From an uncultured Flavobacteriales bacterium (GTDB lineage Bacteria > Bacteroidota > Bacteroidia > Flavobacteriales > Schleiferiaceae), in the NCBI GenBank assembly GCA_938084135.1, contig CALKDS010000006.1, positions 1 to 62,831 on the forward strand: a stretch of DNA of 62,831 nucleotides. The letters run 5' to 3'. This document shows, in pieces, positions 38,923 to 48,244 of this stretch (position 1 is its first letter; each line of letters starts with the position of its first letter). Made by a program: the position numbers and the translations under genes. A model generated the notes under the pieces. The model saw nothing but the letters and a program-made list of their open reading frames with translations, did not search any database and was not told where the DNA came from.

Positions 38923-39689
38923 CTCTTTTTTCGATAAAATTCTAATTCTGTCAAAAGTACGTCATGAACCATGTCGCTCAATGGTGCAATGTCTTTTTTT
39001 GTCATGCCAGTCACACTAATCGGTTTGTGAACGGTTGCATAAATAGTTCCGGGGCAACCTCCTTGTAAAAAGTCTGGTAGGTGTTTCCTATTATTGGCAA
39101 AAGAAATAGGTAATACGTCAACTCCATTTTCTATTGCTAGTTTAAAGGCCCCAGATTTAAATTTCTCAAGAATAATTGTTCCATCTTTTGGAATGCCTCC
39201 CTCGGGATAAATACAAACACCTACTCCTTTATTTAATTGATTTGTTGCGTGTTCCATGACTCTTCTTTTACTAGCCAATGATTTTCTATCCACAATAATA
39301 CTAGACCTACGAAAGAAAAAGCCAAAAAGGGGAATACTAGCTAATTCTTTTTTCCCAATAAATACTGTTGGAGACTTTACTAATCGATAGCAAAACATAA
39401 CATCTAGCTGACTCGTGTGGTTAGCAACGACTACATAAGGCTTGTCCCAAGAAACCTGTGATTCATATTTAACTTTTCTGATTAACATCATCCCATTTAA
39501 TATCCAAGCACTCCATAACCTAGCTAATTCATAAAATTTGGGAAACTGATTAAATTTTTTTGAGAAATAATAAAGCCACGGTGATAGTATAATTATACTA
39601 AATAGCATCAGTATGTAATACCAAAGGTGATATATACAGCCTAAGGCTATTTTGATTTTGGAGAAATAAATAAATAAAAACCGTTTCAT
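38919..39689 (-). CDS. 1-acyl-sn-glycerol-3-phosphate acyltransferase (PlsC family)
   Basis: 256 residues with one or two N-terminal membrane helices. Acyltransferase block I reads NHTSQLD (HxxxxD) near residue 91, and block III reads IYPEGGIPKDG near 160, where the usual EGT is EGG. It adds a second acyl chain to lysophosphatidic acid or a related lipid at the inner membrane. It begins the transcript that continues into gatC. A TAATTTTG box inside an inverted repeat lies 7 nt upstream. Confidence 0.85.
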   Translation of the reverse strand: MKRFLFIYFSKIKIALGCIYHLWYYILMLFSIIILSPWLYYFSKKFNQFPKFYELARLWSAWILNGMMLIRKVKYESQVSWDKPYVVVANHTSQLDVMFCYRLVKSPTVFIGKKELASIPLFGFFFRRSSIIVDRKSLASKRRVMEHATNQLNKGVGVCIYPEGGIPKDGTIILEKFKSGAFKLAIENGVDVLPISFANNRKHLPDFLQGGCPGTIYATVHKPISVTGMTKKDIAPLSDMVHDVLLTELEFYRKKR

Positions 39690-39691
39690 TT

Positions 39692-39717
39692 AATCACAAA
39701 ATTAGTCTTTTGTGATT
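39692..39717. promoter_or_regulatory. Inverted repeat over the plsC-like promoter
   Basis: AATCACAAAA (39692-39701) and TTTTGTGATT (39708-39717) form a perfect 10-bp palindrome with a 6-bp spacer. On the minus strand the candidate -7 box TAATTTTG (39697-39704) lies inside it, 7 nt before ATG 39689. It is placed as an operator that would block the promoter when bound. Confidence 0.45.
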
Positions 39718-39742
39718 AGGCAAATTTCTAATTTCACTAACC

Positions 39743-41077
39743 CTATGTAATGGTAAAGTCTTCCATGAATTTGGTAGTGTAATTGCCAGAGACATATTCG
39801 GGGTGGTCCATTAATTGTCTATGAAAAGGAATCGTTGTATTTATGCCTTCGATAATAAATTCGTCTAATGCTCTTTTCATTCTCTCGATAGCTTGCTTGC
39901 GAGTCCTTCCTGTAACTATCAATTTAGCAATCATACTATCATAATGAGAGGGAATGGTATATCCAGCATAGACATGAGTATCAATTCTAACTCCATGACC
40001 ACCAGGAGCATGAAAGGCAGAAATTTTTCCAGGACTTGGTCTAAAATGATTATAGGGGTCTTCAGCATTTATTCGACACTCAATAGCAAATTGTTTAGGT
40101 TCATGATTTCTACCAGAAATACTTGTGCCTGAAGCAATTTTAATTTGTTCTCGAATCAAATCATAATCAGTAACCTCTTCAGTTATTGGATGCTCAACTT
40201 GTATCCGAGTATTCATCTCCATGAAATAGAAATTTCGATTTTTATCGACAAGAAACTCTACTGTTCCCGCCCCTTCATATTTAATAAATTCTGCTGCTTT
40301 AATAGCAGCTTCACCCATTGCACTTCTTAATTCGTCGGTCATGAATGGAGAGGGAGTCTCTTCGGTAAGCTTTTGATGCCTGCGTTGGATAGAACAGTCA
40401 CGTTCGCTTAAATGACTTGCTTTTCCCGATTGATCTCCGATTATTTGAATTTCAATATGACGCGGTTCTTCGATAAGCTTTTCCATGTACATACCATCAT
40501 TTCCAAAAGAGGCTAAAGCCTCTTGCCTTGCAGATTCCCAAGCTTTTTCCAGCTCTGATGGACCCCATATTGCTCTCATACCTTTACCGCCTCCACCAGC
40601 AGTCGCTTTCATCATCACAGGATATCCAATTTCTGCTGCGATTTTCCCAGCATCTTCAAGAGATTCGAGCAAACCTTCTGACCCTGGCACACATGGAACG
40701 CCAGCAAGCTTCATTGTTAATTTAGCTGTCGCCTTATCCCCCATTTTTTCAATATGGTCGGGTAAAGCACCAATAAATTTTATTCCGTGATCGGAACAGA
40801 TTTTTGAAAATTTGGCATTTTCTGAAAGAAAACCAAATCCAGGGTGAATTGCATCGGAATTAGTGATTTCTGCAGCAGAAATTATGCTTGATATTTTTAG
40901 ATAGGAATCTTTGGATGCTGGAGGACCGATGCAAACAGCTTCATCTGCGAAGCGTACGTGTAAACTTTCTTTATCTGCTTCTGAGTATACCGCAACAGTT
41001 TCAATCCCCATCTCTTTGCATGTGCGGATTATTCTCATAGCAATTTCTCCGCGATTAGCGATCAGTATCTTTTTCAC
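39743..41077 (-). CDS. accC: Biotin carboxylase subunit of acetyl-CoA carboxylase
   Basis: 444 residues. N-terminal domain [25 protein letters not shown]-grasp glycine loop [13 protein letters not shown]; the metal and bicarbonate region [18 protein letters not shown]; and the C-terminal [15 protein letters not shown]. It carboxylates the biotin of AccB, the first half of malonyl-CoA synthesis. It follows accB by 9 bp. The carboxyltransferase genes accA and accD are not in this window. Confidence 0.95.
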   Translation of the reverse strand: MKKILIANRGEIAMRIIRTCKEMGIETVAVYSEADKESLHVRFADEAVCIGPPASKDSYLKISSIISAAEITNSDAIHPGFGFLSENAKFSKICSDHGIKFIGALPDHIEKMGDKATAKLTMKLAGVPCVPGSEGLLESLEDAGKIAAEIGYPVMMKATAGGGGKGMRAIWGPSELEKAWESARQEALASFGNDGMYMEKLIEEPRHIEIQIIGDQSGKASHLSERDCSIQRRHQKLTEETPSPFMTDELRSAMGEAAIKAAEFIKYEGAGTVEFLVDKNRNFYFMEMNTRIQVEHPITEEVTDYDLIREQIKIASGTSISGRNHEPKQFAIECRINAEDPYNHFRPSPGKISAFHAPGGHGVRIDTHVYAGYTIPSHYDSMIAKLIVTGRTRKQAIERMKRALDEFIIEGINTTIPFHRQLMDHPEYVSGNYTTKFMEDFTIT

Positions 41078-41086
41078 ATCATGAAA

Positions 41087-41545
41087 TTAAGAAGGATCAA
41101 CTAGAAATAGTGGTTGTCCAAATTCAACAGGAGTCATGTCATCAGCAAGTACCTTGACAATTTTACCTGAAACTTCACTTTCAATTTCGTTAAAAAGCTT
41201 CATTGCTTCAATAATGCAGATAGTATCTCCAACATTAACATGAGAACCGATTTCAGCAAAAGATGGTTTATCGGGACTAGGCTTCCTATAAAAAGTCCCA
41301 ATCATAGGTGATGTTATCGTTGAACAATGAGCAAACTCATCTTCAATTTCTTTTTCCTGATTCACAACTTTTTCCTGAGAAGGACTTATTGGAATTTGCG
41401 TTGCAACAGGCGGTGCCGTGTAAACGGCAGTTTGTTCGCTGCCACTTTTCACAGTTATCTTATAATCTTCTGTTTCCAGAGAGACTTCAGAGGCACCTGA
41501 TTTAGTGACAAATTTTATAAAGTTCTGTACTTCTTTGAAATCCAT
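41087..41545 (-). CDS. accB: Biotin carboxyl carrier protein of acetyl-CoA carboxylase
   Basis: 152 residues: an N-terminal helical part (DFKEVQNFIKFVTKSGASEVSLE), a flexible Pro/Gln linker, and the biotinyl domain with TSPMIGTFYRKPSPDKPSF and CIIEAMKLFNEIESE, which contains the modified lysine and the thumb insertion typical of AccB. It pairs with AccC just downstream. In most Bacteroidota fabH lies before it; here only about 100 bp without a gene separate it from rpmF. Confidence 0.95.
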   Translation of the reverse strand: MDFKEVQNFIKFVTKSGASEVSLETEDYKITVKSGSEQTAVYTAPPVATQIPISPSQEKVVNQEKEIEDEFAHCSTITSPMIGTFYRKPSPDKPSFAEIGSHVNVGDTICIIEAMKLFNEIESEVSGKIVKVLADDMTPVEFGQPLFLVDPS

Positions 41546-41643
41546 AGTTTAACAATTTAGTCTAACAAATGTGCAGATAAAAAAATAGAATTTGGAATTG
41601 AAATAGCGCTTAATTTAAGGAAAGTTAAATTAATTTGAAGAAA

Positions 41644-41835
41644 TTATACTACTTCATTTTTATCGATAACAATTTTCCCTTTGTAATACATCTTATCATC
41701 ATGCCAATATGCTCGATGCATTAAATGTGCTTCACCAGTGGTTGGGCATAAAGTCAATTGAGGCAAAACAGCCTTATCATGAGTTCGGCGTTTATCTCTC
41801 CGAGTGCTCGATTGTCTACGTTTAGGATGTGCCAT
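41644..41835 (-). CDS. rpmF: 50S ribosomal protein L32
   Basis: 63 residues: [20 protein letters not shown] at the start, then [20 protein letters not shown]. Only one cysteine is kept, so this is the zinc-independent form. It lies 36 bp after the DUF177 gene, the conserved neighbour pair that couples ribosome and fatty-acid genes. Confidence 0.95.
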   Translation of the reverse strand: MAHPKRRQSSTRRDKRRTHDKAVLPQLTLCPTTGEAHLMHRAYWHDDKMYYKGKIVIDKNEVV

Positions 41836-41871
41836 TGTGTATTACTTTATTATTATTTCAATTTTTAAACT

Positions 41872-42297
41872 CTATTGATCTTTAATAATCTCATTGCCCG
41901 GTTTGATTTTTTGAATTGGAATCGAAAGAGCAATTAGTTCAAAAAATAATTGATTAAGATTTATTTCATATTCACCTTGGGATAAAACAAGAATTTCGGG
42001 GTCTTCATCGTTAAATTCATCTCCGAATTTCACTAATAATGAGAAACTATTAGAAATATCAAGGGTAAACGGATCATTTGTTAAATCACAAACAGTATCC
42101 TTTTTCCCTTTAAAGGAAATCTCTAATTCCATCATATGATTTGCTTTCTTTAGAAACACCTTCACTGTAGTGGGACGAATTCCTTGGAGTTCAATGAGAT
42201 CAAAAGAAGAAAAGAACGTTTCGTTTATTTTGTACTCTAAATGATGTTTGCCTAAGGCTAAACCAGAAAATTCTAAAATATTTTCACGATTTCTCAT
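41872..42297 (-). CDS. DUF177/YceD-family protein
   Basis: 141 residues. It is recognised mainly by its place before rpmF and by its pattern: FSGLALGKHHLEYKI, a C-terminal acidic strand (FGDEFNDEDPEILVLSQGEYEINLNQLFFELIALSIPI). The family is linked with 23S rRNA or ribosome assembly. The C terminus seems short; many homologues run about 30 residues longer with a conserved DPRW-type end. It has its own TACATTTG promoter. Confidence 0.8.
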   Translation of the reverse strand: MRNRENILEFSGLALGKHHLEYKINETFFSSFDLIELQGIRPTTVKVFLKKANHMMELEISFKGKKDTVCDLTNDPFTLDISNSFSLLVKFGDEFNDEDPEILVLSQGEYEINLNQLFFELIALSIPIQKIKPGNEIIKDQ

Positions 42298-42320
42298 AGG
42301 TAAACACTGATTAGCGCTCG

Positions 42321-42328
42321 CAAATGTA
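42321..42328 (-). promoter_or_regulatory. -7 element of the DUF177-rpmF unit
   Basis: TACATTTG on the minus strand, an exact match to TAnnTTTG, 23 nt before ATG 42297. Confidence 0.55.
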
Positions 42329-42427
42329 CACTCATTTTATTAATAGCCCAACAATAGTAATTTAAAGTTCGACAATTTAACATTTCATGTTCTTAGTAGT
42401 AATCAACCTGAAATAATTCTGGTGATA

Positions 42428-43432
42428 TTAAATTGTATTTTCTTGTCTTAGTTGACTTCTTTTTATGGCATGAAATATAGATTCTCTAAAACTTGTTTCA
42501 TCTGCTAAATTTTGACCAGCTATATCGAAGGCTACGCCATGATCAGGAGACGTTCTCACAAAAGGTAATCCGCAAGTATTATTCACGCCACTTTCAAAAT
42601 AAAGCATCTTGAATGGGATCAACCCTTGGTCATGATAAATGGCCAGGACTCCATCAAAGTTCAAATAAAGTTTTTTGCCAAAAAAGCTATCTGAGGGGAA
42701 TGGACCAAAAGCATTTATTCCTTGCTGTTTTTTTGCTTTAATAATCGGGAGGATAATATTTTTTTCTTCTAACCCTATTATGCCTCCATCTCCTGCGTGA
42801 GGGTTCAACCCTAAGATTGCAATTTTTGGATTGGAAACGCCAAAATCAAATTTGAGCGCAATATTAAACTCATCAATTTTTTTATTTAAATATGACGCGT
42901 CAGTGGTTTTTGAAATTTCGCTCAAAGGAATATGATCAGTCGCCAAGGCAACTCTGGATTGATCTGCGGCCATAATCATTATCGTATTTGAATTAAATCG
43001 ATTTGCTAAATACGCAGTGTGTCCTTTAAAGTCTTTATGTTTTGACTGAGGAATATTTGCCTTACAAAGTGGAGCCGTTACTAAAGCATCTATTTTTTTA
43101 TTTTCAATTGAATCACAGGCAAAATCGAGTGATTCAAAAGCTGCAATTCCTCCTACATCATTCTGAATCCCAAAGTGAATATCAAATGAACGATCCCATG
43201 GGTCACACAAGCCTACTGTTCCTGGTTTAAGTTCATCTCCTGGCTGGACTCTAAAAAACGGGATTACTACGTTTGTTAGAATCTTTTGGTGAATTGCAAT
43301 TATTTCGCGGGAGGAAAAAATATAGAAATCAGCTTTTAAGCGGATATCCTCTGAAGATAGTACTTTGAGAATGACTTCAAGTCCGATGCCATTTATATCT
43401 CCAGAAGTAATACCAATCTTCAATTTATTCAT
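42428..43432 (-). CDS. pdxA: 4-hydroxythreonine-4-phosphate dehydrogenase
   Basis: 334 residues. GITSGDINGIGLEVILK at the N terminus; metal-binding histidines in FKGHTAYLA, NPHAGDGG and AIYHDQGLIPFK; and FVRTSPDHGVAFDIAG near the end. All are PdxA hallmarks. It acts in the DXP-dependent pathway to pyridoxal phosphate. Its start overlaps the stop of the aminopeptidase gene by 4 bp. dxs, which supplies DXP, is encoded at 56-57.7 kb. Confidence 0.93.
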   Translation of the reverse strand: MNKLKIGITSGDINGIGLEVILKVLSSEDIRLKADFYIFSSREIIAIHQKILTNVVIPFFRVQPGDELKPGTVGLCDPWDRSFDIHFGIQNDVGGIAAFESLDFACDSIENKKIDALVTAPLCKANIPQSKHKDFKGHTAYLANRFNSNTIMIMAADQSRVALATDHIPLSEISKTTDASYLNKKIDEFNIALKFDFGVSNPKIAILGLNPHAGDGGIIGLEEKNIILPIIKAKKQQGINAFGPFPSDSFFGKKLYLNFDGVLAIYHDQGLIPFKMLYFESGVNNTCGLPFVRTSPDHGVAFDIAGQNLADETSFRESIFHAIKRSQLRQENTI

Positions 43433-44844
43433 GACCTAATATTATCGAAAAAATCATGTAAAAGGCGAACACCAATTCCTGTTCCCCCTTTGTGAAAATA
43501 ACCATGAGGGCGGTCTAGAAAAGCAGGTCCTGCAATATCCAAATGAATATATGGATAGTCTGTAAAATGTTCAAGAAATTTACCCGCAGTTATCATACCT
43601 GCATCTGGTCCACCAATGTTTTTAAGATCAGCAATTTCACTTTTTAAGAGGTCATTGTATTCATCCCAAAACGGGAATTGAACCAACCGTTCATGGGTTT
43701 TTTCACCACTATGGATTAGTTGTTCCCAAAACCCTGTTCCTGCATTACCCATTGCTACAATTGCATTAGGACCAATCGCTTTAGCGGCAGCCCCTGTAAG
43801 AGTAGCCAAATCAATAACTAATTTGGGGTTAAATTTTTTTGCATAATGCAGAGCATCTGCTAATATTAGTCGACCCTCTGCATCTGTATTTAGAACCTCG
43901 ACAGTTGTTCCATCGGATATTTTAATAACATCTCCTGGAGTAATAGCATTTCCGCCTGGCCTATTGTCTGTTGCGGGTATTAGCCCTATTACCCAAGTAG
44001 GAATTTTATCATTGGCTAATGCACATAATGTCCCCACAACTGATGCTGCCCCAGCCATATCACACTTCATTGTATCCATGAAATTACTTGGTTTAAGACT
44101 CAGACCACCGGTATCATAAACAACCCCTTTACCTATGATTACATATGGCCTTTTATTTACTGCGTTTTTTGGTTTGTGTTCTAGAATACTAAATGTAGCA
44201 GGATCAACAGATCCTTTATTAACTCCGAGAAGTCCACCCATTTTTAATGATTCTATTTTAGCTTGATTTAAAATAGTCGTGGAGAAACCAAATATTTTTC
44301 CGAGATCTTGGATTCTTTCACTCAGATTTTCAGCACTCAGGCTTAATAGCGGCGCATTGACTAAATCTCGTGCTTCATTAACTGCGATACAGATAGAAGA
44401 CAATTTTTGAGATCTCTCTTGACTTAATCCAATTATTTCTATCTCTTTTAAAGACCAAGCTATGTTTGCATTTTTACTTAGAAGTTTATTATATCTATAC
44501 GAGGCTAATATTAATCCTTCAGCTATCCAAAAAGCATCTTCACTAGCATCAAGACTCAAGACACTGATTTTATTCCTAATTAATTCATGGGCAAGCTCTT
44601 TCCCCAAATTTCTAAGAGTATGCTTCCCAGAATTCTTACTATTATCACTATTGCTGATACAAGCGAAAACATCAATATCGTATGAAGCAAAATGAGTCCA
44701 ATTCTCAAGCTTTCTTGACAAACGACTAATTATTATTTTTGATTGATTCACATCAATATTAGTCCTATTCAGGGATTGTTCATTAGGTCTGACAACAGCC
44801 ATACAATAGCCATCAGATGTCGAGGAATTAAAAGTCAGTTTCAT
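43429..44844 (-). CDS. Leucyl aminopeptidase (M17)
   Basis: 471 residues. The C-terminal catalytic domain has GKGVVYDTGGLSLKPSNFMDTMKCDMAGA and the signature NTDAEGRLILADAL, which between them hold the two-metal site (Lys, Asp, Asp, Asp, Glu) and the catalytic Arg. The N-terminal 170 residues are the M17 regulatory domain. It removes N-terminal amino acids in the cytoplasm. Its promoter is back to back with that of ribE, within 31 bp. Confidence 0.92.
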   Translation of the reverse strand: MKLTFNSSTSDGYCMAVVRPNEQSLNRTNIDVNQSKIIISRLSRKLENWTHFASYDIDVFACISNSDNSKNSGKHTLRNLGKELAHELIRNKISVLSLDASEDAFWIAEGLILASYRYNKLLSKNANIAWSLKEIEIIGLSQERSQKLSSICIAVNEARDLVNAPLLSLSAENLSERIQDLGKIFGFSTTILNQAKIESLKMGGLLGVNKGSVDPATFSILEHKPKNAVNKRPYVIIGKGVVYDTGGLSLKPSNFMDTMKCDMAGAASVVGTLCALANDKIPTWVIGLIPATDNRPGGNAITPGDVIKISDGTTVEVLNTDAEGRLILADALHYAKKFNPKLVIDLATLTGAAAKAIGPNAIVAMGNAGTGFWEQLIHSGEKTHERLVQFPFWDEYNDLLKSEIADLKNIGGPDAGMITAGKFLEHFTDYPYIHLDIAGPAFLDRPHGYFHKGGTGIGVRLLHDFFDNIRS

Positions 44845-44848
44845 AGGG

Positions 44849-44856
44849 CTAAGTTA
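44849..44856 (-). promoter_or_regulatory. -7 box, leaderless promoter of the aminopeptidase gene
   Basis: TAACTTAG on the minus strand, seven of eight to TAnnTTTG, 4 nt (CCCT) before ATG 44844. Confidence 0.45.
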
Positions 44857-44863
44857 GTCATCG

Positions 44864-44871
44864 TACCTTTG
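44864..44871 (+). promoter_or_regulatory. -7 box, leaderless promoter of ribE
   Basis: TACCTTTG on the plus strand, an exact match to TAnnTTTG, 4 nt (AAAT) before ATG 44876. No room exists for a flavin (FMN) riboswitch. Confidence 0.6.
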
Positions 44872-44875
44872 AAAT

Positions 44876-45481
44876 ATGTTTACAGGAATAGTAGAAAATT
44901 TGGCGACTATCGTTGCAGTTTCAGATGAAAAATCAAATATTCATTTTGATATTGATAGCCCTCTGGCAAAAGAGTTTAAAATCGATCAAAGTATTGCTCA
45001 TGACGGCTGCTGCTTGACTGTAATTGCTTTGAATAGAGATGAAAACCAAAAAATAACAGGGTACAGGGTAACAGCAATAGACGAAACCTTGCAGAAAACA
45101 ACATTACAACACTGGAAGCCAGGTAGTTTGATAAATATAGAGAGATGTACTAAAGTAGGAAGTCGCCTTGATGGACACATAGTTCAAGGCCATATTGATT
45201 GTACTGCAGTGGTCTCTGATATGGTTGATCAAAATGGAAGCTGGGGAATTAAGATAAAGCATGAGCTGAGCCCACAATATCAGACTGTTAATAAAGGTTC
45301 AATTACTATAAATGGAATAAGTTTGACAGTTGTTGAATCCGGGGCTGATTATTTTTCAGTAGCAATTATTCCCTATACTTGGGATAATACTAGTTTTCAC
45401 CTTCTTAAAATTGGAGATCAAGTCAACATAGAGTTTGATATTATTGGAAAGTATGTATCCAAAATTTTAGAAGGGAAATAG
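44876..45481 (+). CDS. ribE: Riboflavin synthase alpha chain
   Basis: 201 residues in two lumazine-binding repeats. Each half starts with a GIV-type strand (MFTGIVENLATI; DGHIVQGHIDCTAVV). Key wording: AHDGCCLTVIAL in the first half and ITINGISLTVVE in the second. The trimeric enzyme dismutates two lumazines to riboflavin. It is transcribed alone, without other rib genes, and its stop lies 10 bp from that of the convergent addB-like gene. Confidence 0.95.
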   Translation: MFTGIVENLATIVAVSDEKSNIHFDIDSPLAKEFKIDQSIAHDGCCLTVIALNRDENQKITGYRVTAIDETLQKTTLQHWKPGSLINIERCTKVGSRLDGHIVQGHIDCTAVVSDMVDQNGSWGIKIKHELSPQYQTVNKGSITINGISLTVVESGADYFSVAIIPYTWDNTSFHLLKIGDQVNIEFDIIGKYVSKILEGK

Positions 45482-45491
45482 ATAATAGGTT

Positions 45492-48236
45492 TCAAATCTC
45501 CAACGTATCCATAAAAGCAATTTCAGGATTCAATATTTCTTCCACTAAGGGGATTAATACTAATGTTTCAAAATCCTCTAAATCTTGAAAAGTTAGGCTG
45601 TCTCGTTTTTGCCATTGAATATAAGCTACCGGTTTAGCCGGATGTCTCATACTTGATATTCCTGCTTTAAATTTCATTGCAGGGCTTATGTTTTCTTGTT
45701 TACTAAGAAGCCATGCATATATCATAAGCTGAAAGGCTTTTTCTTTTTTTTTCTTTGAATCTAAAAGGTCATTCCATTCTTTAAAATTTATCTGATCGTT
45801 TTGAAACGCCCCTGTTTTTAAGTCGATAATTACCCAATAGTTTTTCCATTTTTCAACTCTATCTGCTTTACCTCTAATTTTAATACTATTTCCATTATTT
45901 AGTATCAGGGGGCTTTCCAAATACTCTTCTACCAAATGAACCTTCCATTCTCTATCCTCATTATTATTTTTCTTTATACGTTTCCCTTCTTCCCGCGACC
46001 AATCGTATCCAATTTTCTCAATCACTTTTCTCTCCAAATGAAAGGGGCCTGAGTCACTTTGATTTGGGAAGTGTATTGAAATACTTGAGTTTATAGATTT
46101 ATCAATTCTTGATAAATCCCAATTATTATTAGACTTATAGTATTCATATAAATCTTGATGCAAATCATGTAATATATTTCCTCGAATATTAGCAGGCAAT
46201 CGGTCACTATGAGACTCTTCTTCTGTTATCCCAAGGACATATTGTAAATAAAATTTATATGGATTTTTTATATAAGTTGATCCCGCTGATGGGCTTATTC
46301 CTTTTTCCTTGAGTCTTTTAAGTGTTCGCTCAATTATTAAAGGGTACTTGTATATGCTTCTTTCACTTTTTATTGTTTTTTCATCAAGTTTCAATTCAAG
46401 ATCAAAATCTTTCCATTTAATACCGGAATAACGGGATAATTCAATTTCCATTTGCTGTAAAAATCTACTTGCCTCGCTAGAATTAAGACCATCAGATCCA
46501 CTATTTACTAAAAAAATCACTTTTTTTGCTCTCTGAACAAGCCTATATGTATGGTAGGCAATAATTGCCTCTTGTTCTCTTAAAAGGGGAATTCCATAGG
46601 CTTTACGCAGATCATTAGAAAGGAATGACGTACTGCTCCTTCTGCCAGGTAACACCCCCTCATTGCAAGGTGCAAGAATTACAGTATCGAAATCAAGATT
46701 TCTAGTTTCTAATAGCCCCATGATTTGTAATCCTTCGAAGGGTTCTCCATAAAAATTAACCGGGCTTTCTTTTGAGAAATGTCGAAATAATTGTCTTACA
46801 GTTCTAAATTTTAAATTTTTTCTTTCTGTCCAATTTATAAGCCTATCTAATGCATGTATACAAAGTTTTGCAGGCTCCATATCCCATGCGGATTTGATTT
46901 TTTCAGAATAGTCAAATAATCTTTTTCTTAGATTTTTGATAAAATATATATAGTTGGGATAGTCTTCCCACAAATCGGAATTTTCACCAATTAGATCAAC
47001 CGTATCACTTACCGACCAATAACTTCTTTTTGAATCTCTAAGATTATTAATTTGGTATTCCATGTTAAGTCCACCATTTGCATTTCTCAAAGCACAACAA
47101 ATTGGATTAGCAAAAGTTGCCTCTAATAATTGTAATGGGTACCTGCCACTTATTTCTTTGGCTTCTTGAAGTTGAAAAAGAAGATCAATACTAGAATAAG
47201 TTACAGTGGAGTTTAAAGCCATCCCCATGGTAACGTTAGCTTCTTGAATTTCTGGGGGAAGAGCTTGTAGAGTAGGGATTAATAATTCTTCATCAACTAA
47301 TACTACAGCGCATTTGTTAAAATTGGTAGCTAATATATCTTTCTGACTAAGAATATTACCAATTGCTTTGGCTAGTGCAACATTACCGTTAGCACGGATT
47401 ATTGAAAATGAAATTTGGGATGTTAAAAAATTTGCTGGGGGGTTCAGGATTTCTGAAACCATTTTTGCCGGTAAATCTTTTATGTTTTTACGCAGATTTC
47501 GTCCTGCTTCAGAACTTAAATTATTGACATAATGAGCATCAATATCCCAGAAGGCAATGGCGCCATAATATTCATAGGCAGATTTAAATAGACTAACCTC
47601 CGGTGGAGTAAGAGCATTAAAGCCAACAAAGGCTATATGATCAATTTCCTTTCGCAACATCCAGTTATCAAAATGTGCTTTAGTTGGACCTGTTTTACTT
47701 GGACTTGCTTGATTAAAAATCTGTCCTGCAGAACCTAATTTTTTAATATCTAAGTTGTCATGATAAAGATTAAATAAATCTGGTAATTGTCTCCATAAGT
47801 TCATGCGACGATTCATAAGATCAGTTGGCTTTTCAAGCCCCCATTGAGTAAGAGATTCAATTTCTTGTATCTCTTTAAAGATCTTTTTGTTGTCCACGCC
47901 AAATCGATGAATTTCATCAAAGTCTCGTAAAACCGTAGGAGCCCATTTAAGAAATTCGTCAAGACTATCCGAAAATCCTTCATTGAGCTTCTCATATGAG
48001 TCATATAAGATTATCAATTGGTCCATGCTATTTACCGTGTCTAGACCTGATAGTTCTGCCATTATTTCTTCAATCGTGAAAATCGCAGGGGAAAGAACTG
48101 AAGATGAGATTTCTTCAAGAATAGCTTGTCTCAAAACTCTCTCAGCTCTTTTTGAAGGCACTATGATGCCAACTCGATGAACCTCCGAGTACTGCTTTAA
48201 AATCGCACTCGATACTCGAGTTAAAAAAGCTGTCAT
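45492..48236 (-). CDS. AddB-like PD-(D/E)xK exonuclease subunit
   Basis: 914 residues. The N-terminal two thirds is a decayed helicase fold without a Walker A motif (SKRAERVLRQAIL; APCNEGVLPGRRSSTS near residue 520). The last 250 residues are a RecB-type nuclease: NIRGNILHDLHQDLY, then KIRGKADRVEKWKNYWVIIDLKTGAFQ with the Asp and Lys of the active site, then KAFQLMIYAWLLSK. This is the AddB/RexB plan. I do not see the four-cysteine iron-sulphur arrangement of Bacillus AddB. It should act with the AddA-like protein encoded at 19.3 kb. Last gene of the yicC-gmk-nadD unit. Confidence 0.82.
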   Translation of the reverse strand: MTAFLTRVSSAILKQYSEVHRVGIIVPSKRAERVLRQAILEEISSSVLSPAIFTIEEIMAELSGLDTVNSMDQLIILYDSYEKLNEGFSDSLDEFLKWAPTVLRDFDEIHRFGVDNKKIFKEIQEIESLTQWGLEKPTDLMNRRMNLWRQLPDLFNLYHDNLDIKKLGSAGQIFNQASPSKTGPTKAHFDNWMLRKEIDHIAFVGFNALTPPEVSLFKSAYEYYGAIAFWDIDAHYVNNLSSEAGRNLRKNIKDLPAKMVSEILNPPANFLTSQISFSIIRANGNVALAKAIGNILSQKDILATNFNKCAVVLVDEELLIPTLQALPPEIQEANVTMGMALNSTVTYSSIDLLFQLQEAKEISGRYPLQLLEATFANPICCALRNANGGLNMEYQINNLRDSKRSYWSVSDTVDLIGENSDLWEDYPNYIYFIKNLRKRLFDYSEKIKSAWDMEPAKLCIHALDRLINWTERKNLKFRTVRQLFRHFSKESPVNFYGEPFEGLQIMGLLETRNLDFDTVILAPCNEGVLPGRRSSTSFLSNDLRKAYGIPLLREQEAIIAYHTYRLVQRAKKVIFLVNSGSDGLNSSEASRFLQQMEIELSRYSGIKWKDFDLELKLDEKTIKSERSIYKYPLIIERTLKRLKEKGISPSAGSTYIKNPYKFYLQYVLGITEEESHSDRLPANIRGNILHDLHQDLYEYYKSNNNWDLSRIDKSINSSISIHFPNQSDSGPFHLERKVIEKIGYDWSREEGKRIKKNNNEDREWKVHLVEEYLESPLILNNGNSIKIRGKADRVEKWKNYWVIIDLKTGAFQNDQINFKEWNDLLDSKKKKEKAFQLMIYAWLLSKQENISPAMKFKAGISSMRHPAKPVAYIQWQKRDSLTFQDLEDFETLVLIPLVEEILNPEIAFMDTLEI

Positions 48237-48244
48237 ATTAAGAG

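Noticed and set aside
40485-40790. Plus-strand frame of 101 codons opposite accC
   Set aside because: Low-complexity antisense reading of the ATP-grasp region; accC motifs are on the other strand.
44841-44876. FMN riboswitch before ribE
   Set aside because: Only 31 bp separate the divergent start codons, too short for the aptamer.
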